DNA of 44,191 bases from DAOQTX01 sp035340715 (GTDB taxonomy: Bacteria > Bacteroidota > Bacteroidia > AKYH767-A > OLB10): positions 1 to 44,191 of the forward strand of contig DAOQTX010000019.1 of the NCBI GenBank assembly GCA_035340715.1, written 5' to 3'. This document shows positions 1 through 7,609 of the stretch, piece after piece. The notes beneath the pieces were generated by a model that was not told the origin of the DNA, searched no databases, and saw only the letters and a list, made by a program, of their open reading frames with translations. Position numbers and translations under genes: made by a program. Position 1 is the first letter of the stretch; each line of letters opens with the position of its first letter.

Positions 1-1
1 A

Positions 2-1180
2 AATCTTGAATCTATTCACAAAATAGATGGCAATCTGATGCCTAATCTTTTAAATGGCTCCGAAGCTATTTCATCCGATATTCTTTCTGGAATGGATCCG
101 TTACCTGCACCGGTTTTGTCTCAACCACTACAGAATTTCGGCACATTGTTTAAAGAATTCAGGTATAAAGAAGGACCTACCGGCCACTATAATGGACATA
201 CATGTGCTGTAACCGGTAAATACACCAGCACCGACTTAAACATAAAGGACCATCCTCAGTATCCAACCATTTTTGAATATTACAGAAAACACAATAGCCC
301 TTCCAACTCACCTATGAATGCTTGGTGGATCAGCAATCAACTTGGCCCTTACCCGGCACTGAATTACAGTAAGTATCCGGGCTATGGTTCAGCTTTTGGA
401 GCAAACTTTATGGCACCCACTTCACTAATAAGTATTGATGGATATGATGCACTAGGGAACATGAAATCGTATAGCAGTAATGAAGAAGCAGCGATTACCA
501 AGATTAAATCATTTCTAAACAATAATTTTAATAAAACATATACTGAAGGTGATGCCGGCATAGTGAACACCGAGTCTGATCAGGCCCTGTTAAAAAACTA
601 TATCACCGACTCATTCAACAAAGCATTGGCTGGACAATTTAACAATCCTTGGGGAGCAGGTGCCAGTATGAACAATGATATGTACAATGTTTTTTTTGCT
701 GAAGAGCTCATTAAAGAATTCAAGCCGGAATTGTTGGTGGTCAATATGCAGGATGTAGATATTTGCCACAATAATTTTACGCAATACGCAAACAACCTTC
801 GTAAAGCAGATTATGCTGTAGCCCATCTCTGGAATACGATCCAAAACACTCCGGGCATGGCAAACGATACTGTATTAATCGTAGCTCCTGAGCATGGAAG
901 AAATCAAGCAACAAATAATTCTATTGATCCATTTGGCAGATACGCCATCGATCACACAGCAAGTGTGGACTTGAGTGGAGATCAAATGGCGCGTGAAATA
1001 TTTTGTTTGGTAGCTGGGCCGCCTTCAGTAGTCAATCAAAATTTAGTGATCAATCAAACTGCCGGAGAAAGCATTGAGATTATTCCAACCATTGCCAATA
1101 TTTTAGGATTCGACACTTCTTTACCCACTGGAATTCTTAAACCGTATTCAAGTTGCGACATGCAACAGGCATTTATATGA
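2..1180 (+). CDS. Alkaline phosphatase/sulfatase-superfamily protein, 5'-truncated by window edge
   Basis: The frame is open from base 2, upstream of the first ATG at 38, so the gene almost certainly starts before the window and about 390 C-terminal codons are visible. The text resembles alkaline-phosphatase-fold enzymes (sulfatase, phosphodiesterase or nucleotide pyrophosphatase-like). A GHYNGHTC stretch is followed by a region with VVNMQDVDICH, then VLIVAPEHGRN and a later AIDHTA. The Asp/His pairs have the spacing expected of the second metal site of this fold, while the nucleophile and first metal ligands would lie upstream of the window. No membrane segment or sorting domain is seen in the visible part. 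The stop codon overlaps the ATG of the next gene in an ATGA arrangement, which suggests translational coupling to the two lipoprotein genes that follow. Superfamily is fairly sure; substrate is unknown. Confidence 0.7.
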   Translation, partial: NLESIHKIDGNLMPNLLNGSEAISSDILSGMDPLPAPVLSQPLQNFGTLFKEFRYKEGPTGHYNGHTCAVTGKYTSTDLNIKDHPQYPTIFEYYRKHNSPSNSPMNAWWISNQLGPYPALNYSKYPGYGSAFGANFMAPTSLISIDGYDALGNMKSYSSNEEAAITKIKSFLNNNFNKTYTEGDAGIVNTESDQALLKNYITDSFNKALAGQFNNPWGAGASMNNDMYNVFFAEELIKEFKPELLVVNMQDVDICHNNFTQYANNLRKADYAVAHLWNTIQNTPGMANDTVLIVAPEHGRNQATNNSIDPFGRYAIDHTASVDLSGDQMAREIFCLVAGPPSVVNQNLVINQTAGESIEIIPTIANILGFDTSLPTGILKPYSSCDMQQAFI

Positions 1181-2094
1181 TCACTCTAAATCGCATAGGT
1201 CTTTTGCTGTTGTGTTCGACTTTGGTCGCAACTCTTTTTTATGCCTGCAAGAAAGATGACTCCATTGAGAATCCATACGATAACGTTAACTACAATACTG
1301 ACACAAGCACAGTAACAAATCCGAGTGATACGAGTCTGGCAGGGATTTATAAAAATATTTTTAACCCAAAATGTAATGTGCCCGGATGTCATGATGGGAC
1401 TTTTGAACCTGATTTCAGAACCATACAATCAAGTTTCAGCACACTGGTATATCAACCGGTAATTAAAACCACAGTAAATGGAGTTGATAGTTTTGTTTAT
1501 CGTGTCATACCATTTGATACCACCCTATCTTTTTTACATGAAAGAATCACCACAACCACTTCGGACTATATGCCGTCTAATGCCGTACGTTTATCTTCGA
1601 AAGAAATTCAGAATATCAATAAGTGGATTTTAAATGGAGCGCCTGATGGAAATGGATTTATTGCTAGTCCACCTGACTTGCTTCCAAACATAATTGGTTT
1701 CATTGCAACCGATTCGGCATTCAACAGAATTGACACCATTCGACTAAACAACTTAGCGTATAATCCATTTATAGTGCAACACGGACAAACCATCAATTTC
1801 TATTTTCTTATAGAAGATGATCACACGCCAATCGTTGCTTTACAAAACAATCAATTGAAGTTTTCGATTTATAAAGATGTTTTTTCAAGCGCGGTTAATG
1901 TAAATGCGAACTATATGAATTTTGGAGGAACAGAATTGTACACCGCCCAAATAAACAGTTCGTTATGGGCATATAATGATACCGTCTATTTCAGATACTA
2001 TGTTAATGATGGAATTAATCTGTCTAATTCGGAATATCCACGTAATGAAACGAACTCTATAATTAAAACCGTCTTTTCATTTATCAATCAATGA
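1177..2094 (+). CDS. Putative lipoprotein with cytochrome-c-like CxxxxCH motif
   Basis: The ATG at 1177 overlaps the previous stop (ATGA). It gives a clean lipoprotein signal: a hydrophobic run, then FYAC with Cys24 as the lipidation site, followed by Lys-Lys-Asp-Asp. A longer reading from TTG at 1153 would spoil this signal. Residues about 55-165 look like the small cytochrome-c-type domains of Bacteroidota and Planctomycetes lipoproteins: a CNVPGCH motif (Cys66, Cys71, His72), then a Met-Pro (YMPSNA) that could supply a distal ligand, and a closing helix with IQNINKWILNGAPDG. The motif has four residues between the cysteines instead of the usual two, so covalent haem attachment is inference. 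Residues about 170-305 look like a beta-rich, Ig-like domain. It is probably an inner-leaflet outer-membrane lipoprotein co-expressed with its neighbours. Confidence 0.72.
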   Translation: MITLNRIGLLLLCSTLVATLFYACKKDDSIENPYDNVNYNTDTSTVTNPSDTSLAGIYKNIFNPKCNVPGCHDGTFEPDFRTIQSSFSTLVYQPVIKTTVNGVDSFVYRVIPFDTTLSFLHERITTTTSDYMPSNAVRLSSKEIQNINKWILNGAPDGNGFIASPPDLLPNIIGFIATDSAFNRIDTIRLNNLAYNPFIVQHGQTINFYFLIEDDHTPIVALQNNQLKFSIYKDVFSSAVNVNANYMNFGGTELYTAQINSSLWAYNDTVYFRYYVNDGINLSNSEYPRNETNSIIKTVFSFINQ

Positions 2095-2537
2095 CAGTAA
2101 GAAAATGTTTATACGCTCTTATTTCTCTTGCAATGCTGCATCTTTCTTGCAAAAAGGAAGAAATTTCATTCAGCGGTATTCCTGAAATTAAATTAATCAG
2201 TGTGAGTCCTACCCTCATTAAAGAGTTTTCCGATTCAATTGTTTTTCGTATCGAATATACCGATGGAGATGGTAATTTAGGAGTGAATGATCCGAATATT
2301 GATAATTTATTTTTAGTGGACAATCGGATACCACTCACCTACTCTTTTCGTATTCAACAACTCAGCCCTACAGGAAGTAATATCTCCATAAAAGGAGACA
2401 TTGTACTTACACTTAACAATACCGTTATTACCGACAGCAGTTCGAGTCAAATAGTAAGCTATTCCATTTATGTTAAAGATCAATCGGGTAATACAAGCAA
2501 TACGGTAACTACACCTCAACTAACAGTGGTGAAATAA
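2091..2537 (+). CDS. Small putative lipoprotein with Ig-like domain
   Basis: This 148-residue protein starts in an ATGA overlap with the cytochrome-like lipoprotein gene. The N terminus is a lipoprotein signal ending LHLSC (Cys20) followed by Lys-Lys-Glu-Glu. The rest is a single beta-rich domain with an EYTDGDGNLG segment, an acidic loop that recurs in Bacteroidota cell-surface lipoproteins and may bind calcium. No catalytic motif is visible. The tight coupling of three genes suggests one envelope complex or pathway. Function is not recognised. Confidence 0.7.
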   Translation: MTVRKCLYALISLAMLHLSCKKEEISFSGIPEIKLISVSPTLIKEFSDSIVFRIEYTDGDGNLGVNDPNIDNLFLVDNRIPLTYSFRIQQLSPTGSNISIKGDIVLTLNNTVITDSSSSQIVSYSIYVKDQSGNTSNTVTTPQLTVVK

Positions 2538-2540
2538 ATA

Positions 2541-3185
2541 TTACCAATCAGCTGATTTGATTAAACATCGGGGAACATTCCAAGCGTTTTTAAATTTTTT
2601 AAAATCAATCTTGTCCCCTTCACATGTAATGAACTCATCTTTATCATTGACCAAACAAATTTGAAACATCCCTTTATTGTATGCATTAATAATGGCTTCG
2701 GCAATATCACTTTTCGACTTGCCCAATTGTTGTTCTCCAATTTTCAATCCTTCTTTATTGTTATGCAAATCCATTGCACAAAGCACACTATCGGCTCTTG
2801 TATTATCTTCTTGTCTTCCCTTTCTAAATTGCTTGAAATTACTTTTCTCATGGGCAATTCCCAATTTTAGTGCAGCCCGATAACGAAGCTTCTGCCTCAG
2901 CAATGCCATCCAATAACTATGTCGAAAGGCATCTAATTTTCCGCCTGAATTACCGCTTACACCATGCACGAGAGAAAGAGAATCACAAATGGAACGAACT
3001 TCCAATGTAATTTTGTAAGCCGCTTTTGCTTTAAAGGGATGAGACAATGCCCATAATTTTTCGTGTATTCCTATCGAACTTTTTTTTGCCTGCGCTACAG
3101 CATCTATTGAACTACCACAAAGCACAACGAAGATCAAACTAAAAATGATTCTATTGGATTTTATTACATTCTGTCTAATTTGCAT
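2541..3185 (-). CDS. Secreted DUF6973-like protein
   Basis: The chosen start at 3185 gives an export signal (basic N terminus, hydrophobic core, AVAQ cleavage site near residue 32) and a mature protein of about 182 residues. A longer frame from 3275 adds an unlikely non-signal N terminus lying inside the divergent gene. The middle carries DAFRHSYW (about residues 85-92), a downstream HE pair (AHEKSN) and MDLHNNKEG. This pattern of His, Asp and Asn residues matches the Bacteroidota family I know as DUF6973, whose activity is not established. The start codon is one base from the start codon of the divergent gene, and the 3' end lies 3 bases from the convergent lipoprotein gene. Family assignment is from motif memory only. 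Confidence 0.62.
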   Translation of the reverse strand: MQIRQNVIKSNRIIFSLIFVVLCGSSIDAVAQAKKSSIGIHEKLWALSHPFKAKAAYKITLEVRSICDSLSLVHGVSGNSGGKLDAFRHSYWMALLRQKLRYRAALKLGIAHEKSNFKQFRKGRQEDNTRADSVLCAMDLHNNKEGLKIGEQQLGKSKSDIAEAIINAYNKGMFQICLVNDKDEFITCEGDKIDFKKFKNAWNVPRCLIKSADW

Positions 3186-3186
3186 T

Positions 3187-3579
3187 ATGCATCGATTCGA
3201 GAATATTAAAGTATTCAAATTTCGCATTCCATTTTCAAAAAAGAAACTAGCATTTTGTTTACCCGGCATTGGCATTTTTGTTCATCCTGAAGATCTAAAT
3301 CATCAACAACTTTTGGCTCATGAATTCGGTCATATTTTACAGGCACGAAAATGGGGCTTTCTATTTTTTTATTTTCGAATAGTTCCCATAAGTATTTGGA
3401 GTGCGATCCGACACAATAAAAACGGATTTAACCATTTCAATACCTGGACCGAATGGACTGCAAATCAATTGGCTCAAAACTACTTTAGCAATATGGAATG
3501 GGATGTTGAGATTTATAAAATAAAGCCAGATGCTCCACAAATAGCATCTAATTTACCCAAGGGAGTAAACTGGGTTTGA
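3187..3579 (+). CDS. Small HEFGH-motif putative zinc metallopeptidase
   Basis: Starting at ATG 3187 this is a 130-residue protein. The central helix reads LAHEFGHILQ (His45, Glu46, His49), the classic zinc-binding HExxH motif. About 40 residues later TEWTANQLAQNYF offers Glu89 as a third, gluzincin-type ligand. A short hydrophobic aromatic segment lies between them (about residues 57-72). Similar small proteins occur in Bacteroidota without a known substrate. An alternative ATG at 3145 would add 14 residues and overlap the divergent gene. I prefer 3187 because the added residues look like antisense of the other gene's signal peptide. The gene is followed by the tRNA genes on the other strand. 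Whether it is an active peptidase is inference. Confidence 0.6.
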   Translation: MHRFENIKVFKFRIPFSKKKLAFCLPGIGIFVHPEDLNHQQLLAHEFGHILQARKWGFLFFYFRIVPISIWSAIRHNKNGFNHFNTWTEWTANQLAQNYFSNMEWDVEIYKIKPDAPQIASNLPKGVNWV

Positions 3580-3609
3580 GTTTAATATATTTCTGATGGG
3601 CACTATTAG

Positions 3610-3695
3610 TACCCGGGGCGGGGGTCGAACCCGCACGGCCGATTAGGGCCACAGGATTTTAAGTCCTGCGTGTCTACCAATTCCACCACCCAGGC
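3610..3695 (-). tRNA. tRNA-Leu (anticodon TAA)
   Basis: Read on the minus strand the sequence folds as a full cloverleaf of 86 nt. The acceptor pairs GCCTGGG with CCCGGGT, using two G-U type pairs. The D arm contains AATTGGTAGAC. The anticodon stem-loop GGACTTAAAATCC carries TAA. A long variable arm follows, as expected for leucine, and the T arm is GCGGG-TTCGACC-CCCGC. The discriminator is A, also typical for tRNA-Leu. CCA is not encoded. Confidence 0.96.
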
Positions 3696-3718
3696 AAGGT
3701 TTTTATTGAAATTTCTTC

Positions 3719-3746
3719 AAAAAAAACCGCCCCCGTTACAGGAGGC
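3719..3746 (-). terminator. Intrinsic terminator between tRNA-Gly and tRNA-Leu
   Basis: On the minus strand a 6-bp stem (GCCTCC with GGGGGC, one G-U pair) with loop TGTAAC is followed by GG and eight T residues. It sits 9 bases past the end of tRNA-Gly, so it should end the tRNA-Gly transcript before tRNA-Leu. This implies that tRNA-Leu has its own promoter or receives only read-through. Confidence 0.65.
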
Positions 3747-3754
3747 TAGTGTTG

Positions 3755-3827
3755 AGCGAAAGACGGGGGTCGAACCCGCGACCTCAACCTTGGCAAGGTT
3801 GCGCTCTACCAACTGAGCTACTTTCGC
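3755..3827 (-). tRNA. tRNA-Gly (anticodon GCC)
   Basis: The minus strand gives a 73-nt cloverleaf. The acceptor GCGAAAG pairs perfectly with CTTTCGC. The D arm has AGCTCAGTTGGTAGAGC. The anticodon stem-loop CAACC-TTGCCAA-GGTTG carries GCC, and the T arm is GCGGG-TTCGACC-CCCGT. The discriminator base is T(U), normal for glycine. CCA is not encoded. Confidence 0.96.
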
Positions 3828-3871
3828 TTAATTCGGGAGGGCAAATGTAGGCATTTTTCTGATTCTACAAA

Positions 3872-6523
3872 TCAGTGATGATGTTTTTCACGTTTGCCAA
3901 CCAATAGTTTTTTGATCTCATGCAACTTCATCAAAGCCTCTACAGGAGTAAGGGTATCAATATCGGTTTTAAGTATTTCGTCTTTTATTTGAATCAACAA
4001 AGGATCGTCTAAATTGAAAATACTTAATTGAAGATCGCTGGTAATTTGTTTCAATGAGTTTTTTATCTCATCCGAATCGGATCGTTTTGATTCCAACTCT
4101 TTCAAAATCTTGTTTGCTTTATTCAAAACCAATTGTGGCATACCAGCCATGCGTGCCACATGTATTCCAAAGCTGTGCTCTATTCCTCCCTTTTTCAATT
4201 TTCGAAGAAATAAAATATTATTCTCCGTTTCTTTAATGCTCACATTATAGTTCTTGATTCGATCAAAAACATTTTCCATTTCATTCAATTCATGGTAATG
4301 GGTTGCAAACATCGTTTTAGCTTTAAACTGATGGTTGTGGATATATTCTGTTATGGCCCAGGCGATACTGATTCCGTCATACGTACTGGTTCCTCTTCCA
4401 ATTTCATCCAATAAAATTAAACTCCTTTCACTCAGGTTATTTAATATGCTGGCGGTTTCATTCATTTCAACCATGAAAGTGGACTCATGTCCCGATATGT
4501 TGTCGTTGGCTCCAACACGTGTAAAAATTTTATCGATCAATCCAATTCGTGCGGAAGTTGCAGGAATAAAACTACCGCATTGTGCCATCAAACAAATCAA
4601 AGCTGTTTGTCGCAATAAAGCAGACTTACCCGCCATATTCGGACCAGTGATGATCATGATCTGTTCCTCGGAAGGATCGAGTATTACATCATTGCTGATA
4701 TACATTTCGCCCGGTGGCATACATTTTTCCAAAACCGGATGTCGTCCATTTTCAATTTCTATTCTCAATCCATCGTTTAATTCAGGAAGACAATAATTAT
4801 TTTCTTCGGCCAATTTTCCAAAACCACATAAACAATCCAATTCGGCTAATACGAATGCATTGCGTTGAATCACTTCAATCCAGGCACTTATGGTTTGCAG
4901 TAAGATTTGATAAAGCTGTGTCTCCAATAATGCAATTTTATCTTCGGCACCAAATATTTTTTCTTCGTATTCTTTAATCTCTGGTGTAATGTATCGTTCA
5001 GAATTCACCAGCGTTTGCTTACGGATCCAGCTATCAGGAACCTTGTCCTTGTGTGTATGCGTAACTTCAATATAGTATCCAAAAACATTATTGAAACCTA
5101 CCTTCAAACTATTTATACCGGTCGATTCACTTTCACGCTTTTGTATATTGATTAAAAAATCTTTACCGCTCCTTGCAATTTCTCTCAGCTCATCTAGCTC
5201 ATCATCAAAGCCTGTTCTAATGGTTTGCCCTTTACCCATAACTGCTGGCGCATCATCACTAATGGCATGCTTTACTTTTACTATCAGATCATCACAGTTA
5301 TCCAAACTGTTGGAGCGATGAATCAAAGATGAAACTTTTGTCTGCTGACAAAATTCCTTAATGGGTTTGATGTTTTCCAAAGCCCCTTGAAGATTTTTCA
5401 CTTCTCTTGGGCTAATTCTGCCCACGGCCAACTTTGAGGCCAGTCGTTCAATATCTCCTACCGCAAGCAAAGTATCCGCAAACTTATTTCTAAAAGTGTC
5501 ATTGCTTTTGAAGTAATTTACGGCTTCGTGTCTTTCTCTTATGTGTTGTAGATTCTTTAAAGGCATACAAATCCATTGACGAAGCATTCTTGAACCCATT
5601 GGGGTGGTTGTATGATCCATTATACTAAACAAGGTTTCCGAATTGGATTGATGCGATACAATTAATTCAAGATTTCGAATGGTAAAGCGATCAAGCCAAA
5701 CAAATTCGTTCGCGTCAATTCTTTTTAAACTATTGATGTGCTTGAGTTGATCTTGTTTATGTTGATTGAGGTAATGCAAAAGCACACCGGCAGCAATAGT
5801 ACCTTGTACCAATTCTTCAATACCAAATCCTTTTAAAGTTTGTGTATTGAAATGCCTGGTCAACTGTTCCTTAGCATAAGTTTCTTGAAAAGGCCAAGCC
5901 TCTGTTTCGTAGATGTAATAATCCGATTCAAATACTTCTTCAAATTGCTTTGTTTTACCTTTAGCCAATACAATTTCATTGGGACCATAGTTCTGCAATA
6001 AGCGATCAATATATTCTGCACTGCCTTGCGAAACTAAAAATTCACCTGTGCTGATGTCAGAAAAAGCAACCCCTATACTATCGGAAGAAAAATGAATAAC
6101 GGCTAAAAAGTTATTCTCTTTATGATCCAATATTTTGTCACTGAAAGTCATACCCGGAGTAACAATATCTGTAACTCCTCTTTTAACAATGGTTTTGGTT
6201 GCTTTTGGGTCTTCCAACTGATCGCAAATTGCAACCCGCATTCCGGCTCTGACCAATTTAGGTAAATATGTATCTAGTGCATGGTGGGGAAAACCTGCCA
6301 ATTCTATGTGAGAGGCAGATCCATTGGCTCTTTTTGTCAATACAATTCCTAAAATTTTAGAAGCTTTTATAGCATCTTCAGAAAAAGTTTCATAAAAATC
6401 TCCCACACGAAACAACAATAAAGCATCGGGATATTTTGCCTTGATGCTGTTGTATTGTTTCATCAATGGAGTTTCAGCTATTTCTTTATTAGCTCCACTC
6501 TTAATATTTTTGTTCTTGGTCAA
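3872..6523 (-). CDS. mutS: DNA mismatch repair protein MutS
   Basis: This is a full-length MutS of 883 residues, which scans DNA for mispairs and recruits MutL. The mismatch-reading Phe-Xxx-Glu is present as GDFYE (Phe43-Glu45). The connector, lever and clamp regions follow. The C-terminal ATPase has Walker A GPNMAGKSA (627-635, the Bacteroidota-style variant of GPNMGGKST), Walker B ILLDEIGRGTS (Asp706, Glu707) and the ATHYHEL switch. The start is TTG at 6523: family-conserved residues ETPLMKQY lie before the first ATG (Met21), an in-frame stop lies just upstream, and no ATG occurs between. It is divergent from the SpoU methyltransferase gene with 22 bases between start codons. The stop codon lies inside a small hairpin not followed by a T run. 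The call is certain; the start codon is inference. Confidence 0.97.
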   Translation of the reverse strand: MTKNKNIKSGANKEIAETPLMKQYNSIKAKYPDALLLFRVGDFYETFSEDAIKASKILGIVLTKRANGSASHIELAGFPHHALDTYLPKLVRAGMRVAICDQLEDPKATKTIVKRGVTDIVTPGMTFSDKILDHKENNFLAVIHFSSDSIGVAFSDISTGEFLVSQGSAEYIDRLLQNYGPNEIVLAKGKTKQFEEVFESDYYIYETEAWPFQETYAKEQLTRHFNTQTLKGFGIEELVQGTIAAGVLLHYLNQHKQDQLKHINSLKRIDANEFVWLDRFTIRNLELIVSHQSNSETLFSIMDHTTTPMGSRMLRQWICMPLKNLQHIRERHEAVNYFKSNDTFRNKFADTLLAVGDIERLASKLAVGRISPREVKNLQGALENIKPIKEFCQQTKVSSLIHRSNSLDNCDDLIVKVKHAISDDAPAVMGKGQTIRTGFDDELDELREIARSGKDFLINIQKRESESTGINSLKVGFNNVFGYYIEVTHTHKDKVPDSWIRKQTLVNSERYITPEIKEYEEKIFGAEDKIALLETQLYQILLQTISAWIEVIQRNAFVLAELDCLCGFGKLAEENNYCLPELNDGLRIEIENGRHPVLEKCMPPGEMYISNDVILDPSEEQIMIITGPNMAGKSALLRQTALICLMAQCGSFIPATSARIGLIDKIFTRVGANDNISGHESTFMVEMNETASILNNLSERSLILLDEIGRGTSTYDGISIAWAITEYIHNHQFKAKTMFATHYHELNEMENVFDRIKNYNVSIKETENNILFLRKLKKGGIEHSFGIHVARMAGMPQLVLNKANKILKELESKRSDSDEIKNSLKQITSDLQLSIFNLDDPLLIQIKDEILKTDIDTLTPVEALMKLHEIKKLLVGKREKHHH

Positions 6524-6545
6524 GTTGTAAAATTAATGATTTGTT

Positions 6546-7094
6546 ATGATGCGTAAGTTAAGTATGAGCGAATTAGATCGATTAACGGTTAGTGAATTTA
6601 TTCACTCCGAAAAAATACCCATTGCTGTTGTACTCGATAACGTACGCAGTGCCCTAAATATAGGGAGTATTTTCAGAACGGCCGATGCTTTTCGAGTTCA
6701 AGAGATTATTTTAGTTGGTATATCGGCACAACCACCTCATAGAGATATTTTAAAGAGTGCACTTGGTGCTACCGAAACGGTAGTTTGGAGATATTTTGAA
6801 ACACAAAGTAAAGCGATTCAATATATACAATCACAAAATTATGTTATAGTTCCGGTAGAACAAACCGATTGTAGTATTAAACTATCGTCTTTCAACTGCT
6901 CCGATAAAAACAGCATGGCTTTAATTTTTGGAAACGAAGTAAATGGAGTATCCGATGATTTTCTGAATGTGGCTGAACATTCTTTAGAAGTAGAACAAAT
7001 GGGAATGAAACATTCACTCAATGTTTCGGTATGCGCAGGAATTGTTTTACATCATATCCGTTTACAACTTAACTCTTCTTATTTAGAAGGTTAA
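6546..7094 (+). CDS. SpoU/TrmH-family RNA 2'-O-methyltransferase
   Basis: At 182 residues this is a compact SPOUT methyltransferase that would move a methyl group from S-adenosylmethionine to a ribose 2'-OH in tRNA or rRNA. All three family motifs are visible: motif 1 SALNIGSIFRTADAF (Asn38, catalytic-type Arg44), motif 2 IFGNEVNGV and motif 3 SLNVSVCAGI, which form the trefoil-knot cofactor site. There is no N-terminal RNA-binding L30e-like extension, so it resembles the short TrmH/TrmL class. Which nucleotide it modifies cannot be read from sequence. The start is one of two adjacent ATGs (6546 or 6549). Its 3' end overlaps the convergent DinB-fold gene by 26 bases. Confidence 0.88.
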   Translation: MMRKLSMSELDRLTVSEFIHSEKIPIAVVLDNVRSALNIGSIFRTADAFRVQEIILVGISAQPPHRDILKSALGATETVVWRYFETQSKAIQYIQSQNYVIVPVEQTDCSIKLSSFNCSDKNSMALIFGNEVNGVSDDFLNVAEHSLEVEQMGMKHSLNVSVCAGIVLHHIRLQLNSSYLEG

Positions 7095-7599
7095 TGTACT
7101 GGAGCCAAGGACCAATTTGGAATTGATATTGTTTGGCCATCACTCTGCAAATTTGATTCGTATGGGTTAAATCGTGTACCGTCCAAGTTGCAATCAATTG
7201 TCGGAGCGTTACCATCCCCAATGCAGGATGCTCAGCTGTTTTGCTAAAGTCATTTGCTTTTAGATTTTTCGAATGCAATAATGCTAAATTTTTTGAACGG
7301 GCTTGTTTAAATTCTAAAAGCAGCTGCTGCATATCCTTTCCTTTGCTCTCTTGAAACATAGCTTCGCGATTGAATTTTACAAATACTTTATCTCCTTCAT
7401 CTAACAGCACTTTTTCTAAGCGAGGAATCCAGTCGGTTACTTCTCCATGCAACAAATGCCCTACTATATCAAATGGAGACCAAGTATCGGGTCCTTCATT
7501 ATTTTCTATCCAATCCATATGAATTCCAGACAACAAGTGTTCTAGAACGTTTGGAGTTCGTTCAAGTATTTGTAAACTTTTTTCGAGGCTAAATTCCAT
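7069..7599 (-). CDS. DinB-fold (DinB_2-like) putative metal-dependent protein
   Basis: From ATG at 7599 this gives 176 residues with a four-helix DinB/YfiT-type pattern. The expected His triad is visible: His48 in IVGHLLHGE, and His142 and His146 in WTVHDLTHTNQI, which together would bind a divalent metal. Members include thiol-dependent transferases (bacillithiol or mycothiol type), but many have no known reaction. A TTG-initiated extension to 7623 would overlap nadE and is less likely. It is the last gene of a minus-strand run recQ-yqeY-nadE-dinB, 10 bases after nadE, and overlaps the convergent SpoU gene at its 3' end. Confidence 0.8.
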   Translation of the reverse strand: MEFSLEKSLQILERTPNVLEHLLSGIHMDWIENNEGPDTWSPFDIVGHLLHGEVTDWIPRLEKVLLDEGDKVFVKFNREAMFQESKGKDMQQLLLEFKQARSKNLALLHSKNLKANDFSKTAEHPALGMVTLRQLIATWTVHDLTHTNQICRVMAKQYQFQIGPWLQYINLLNKKS

Positions 7600-7609
7600 T
7601 TTGTTAGGT

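Noticed and set aside
3859..3875. Hairpin CTGATT-ctaca-AATCAG over the mutS stop codon
   Set aside because: On the mutS strand it is followed by A residues, not T residues, so it is not a proper terminator; the stem is short and AT-rich.
4335..4796. 153-codon open frame on the plus strand inside mutS
   Set aside because: It is opposite the conserved ATPase region of mutS; its text is a mirror of that region and shows no start signal or family motif.
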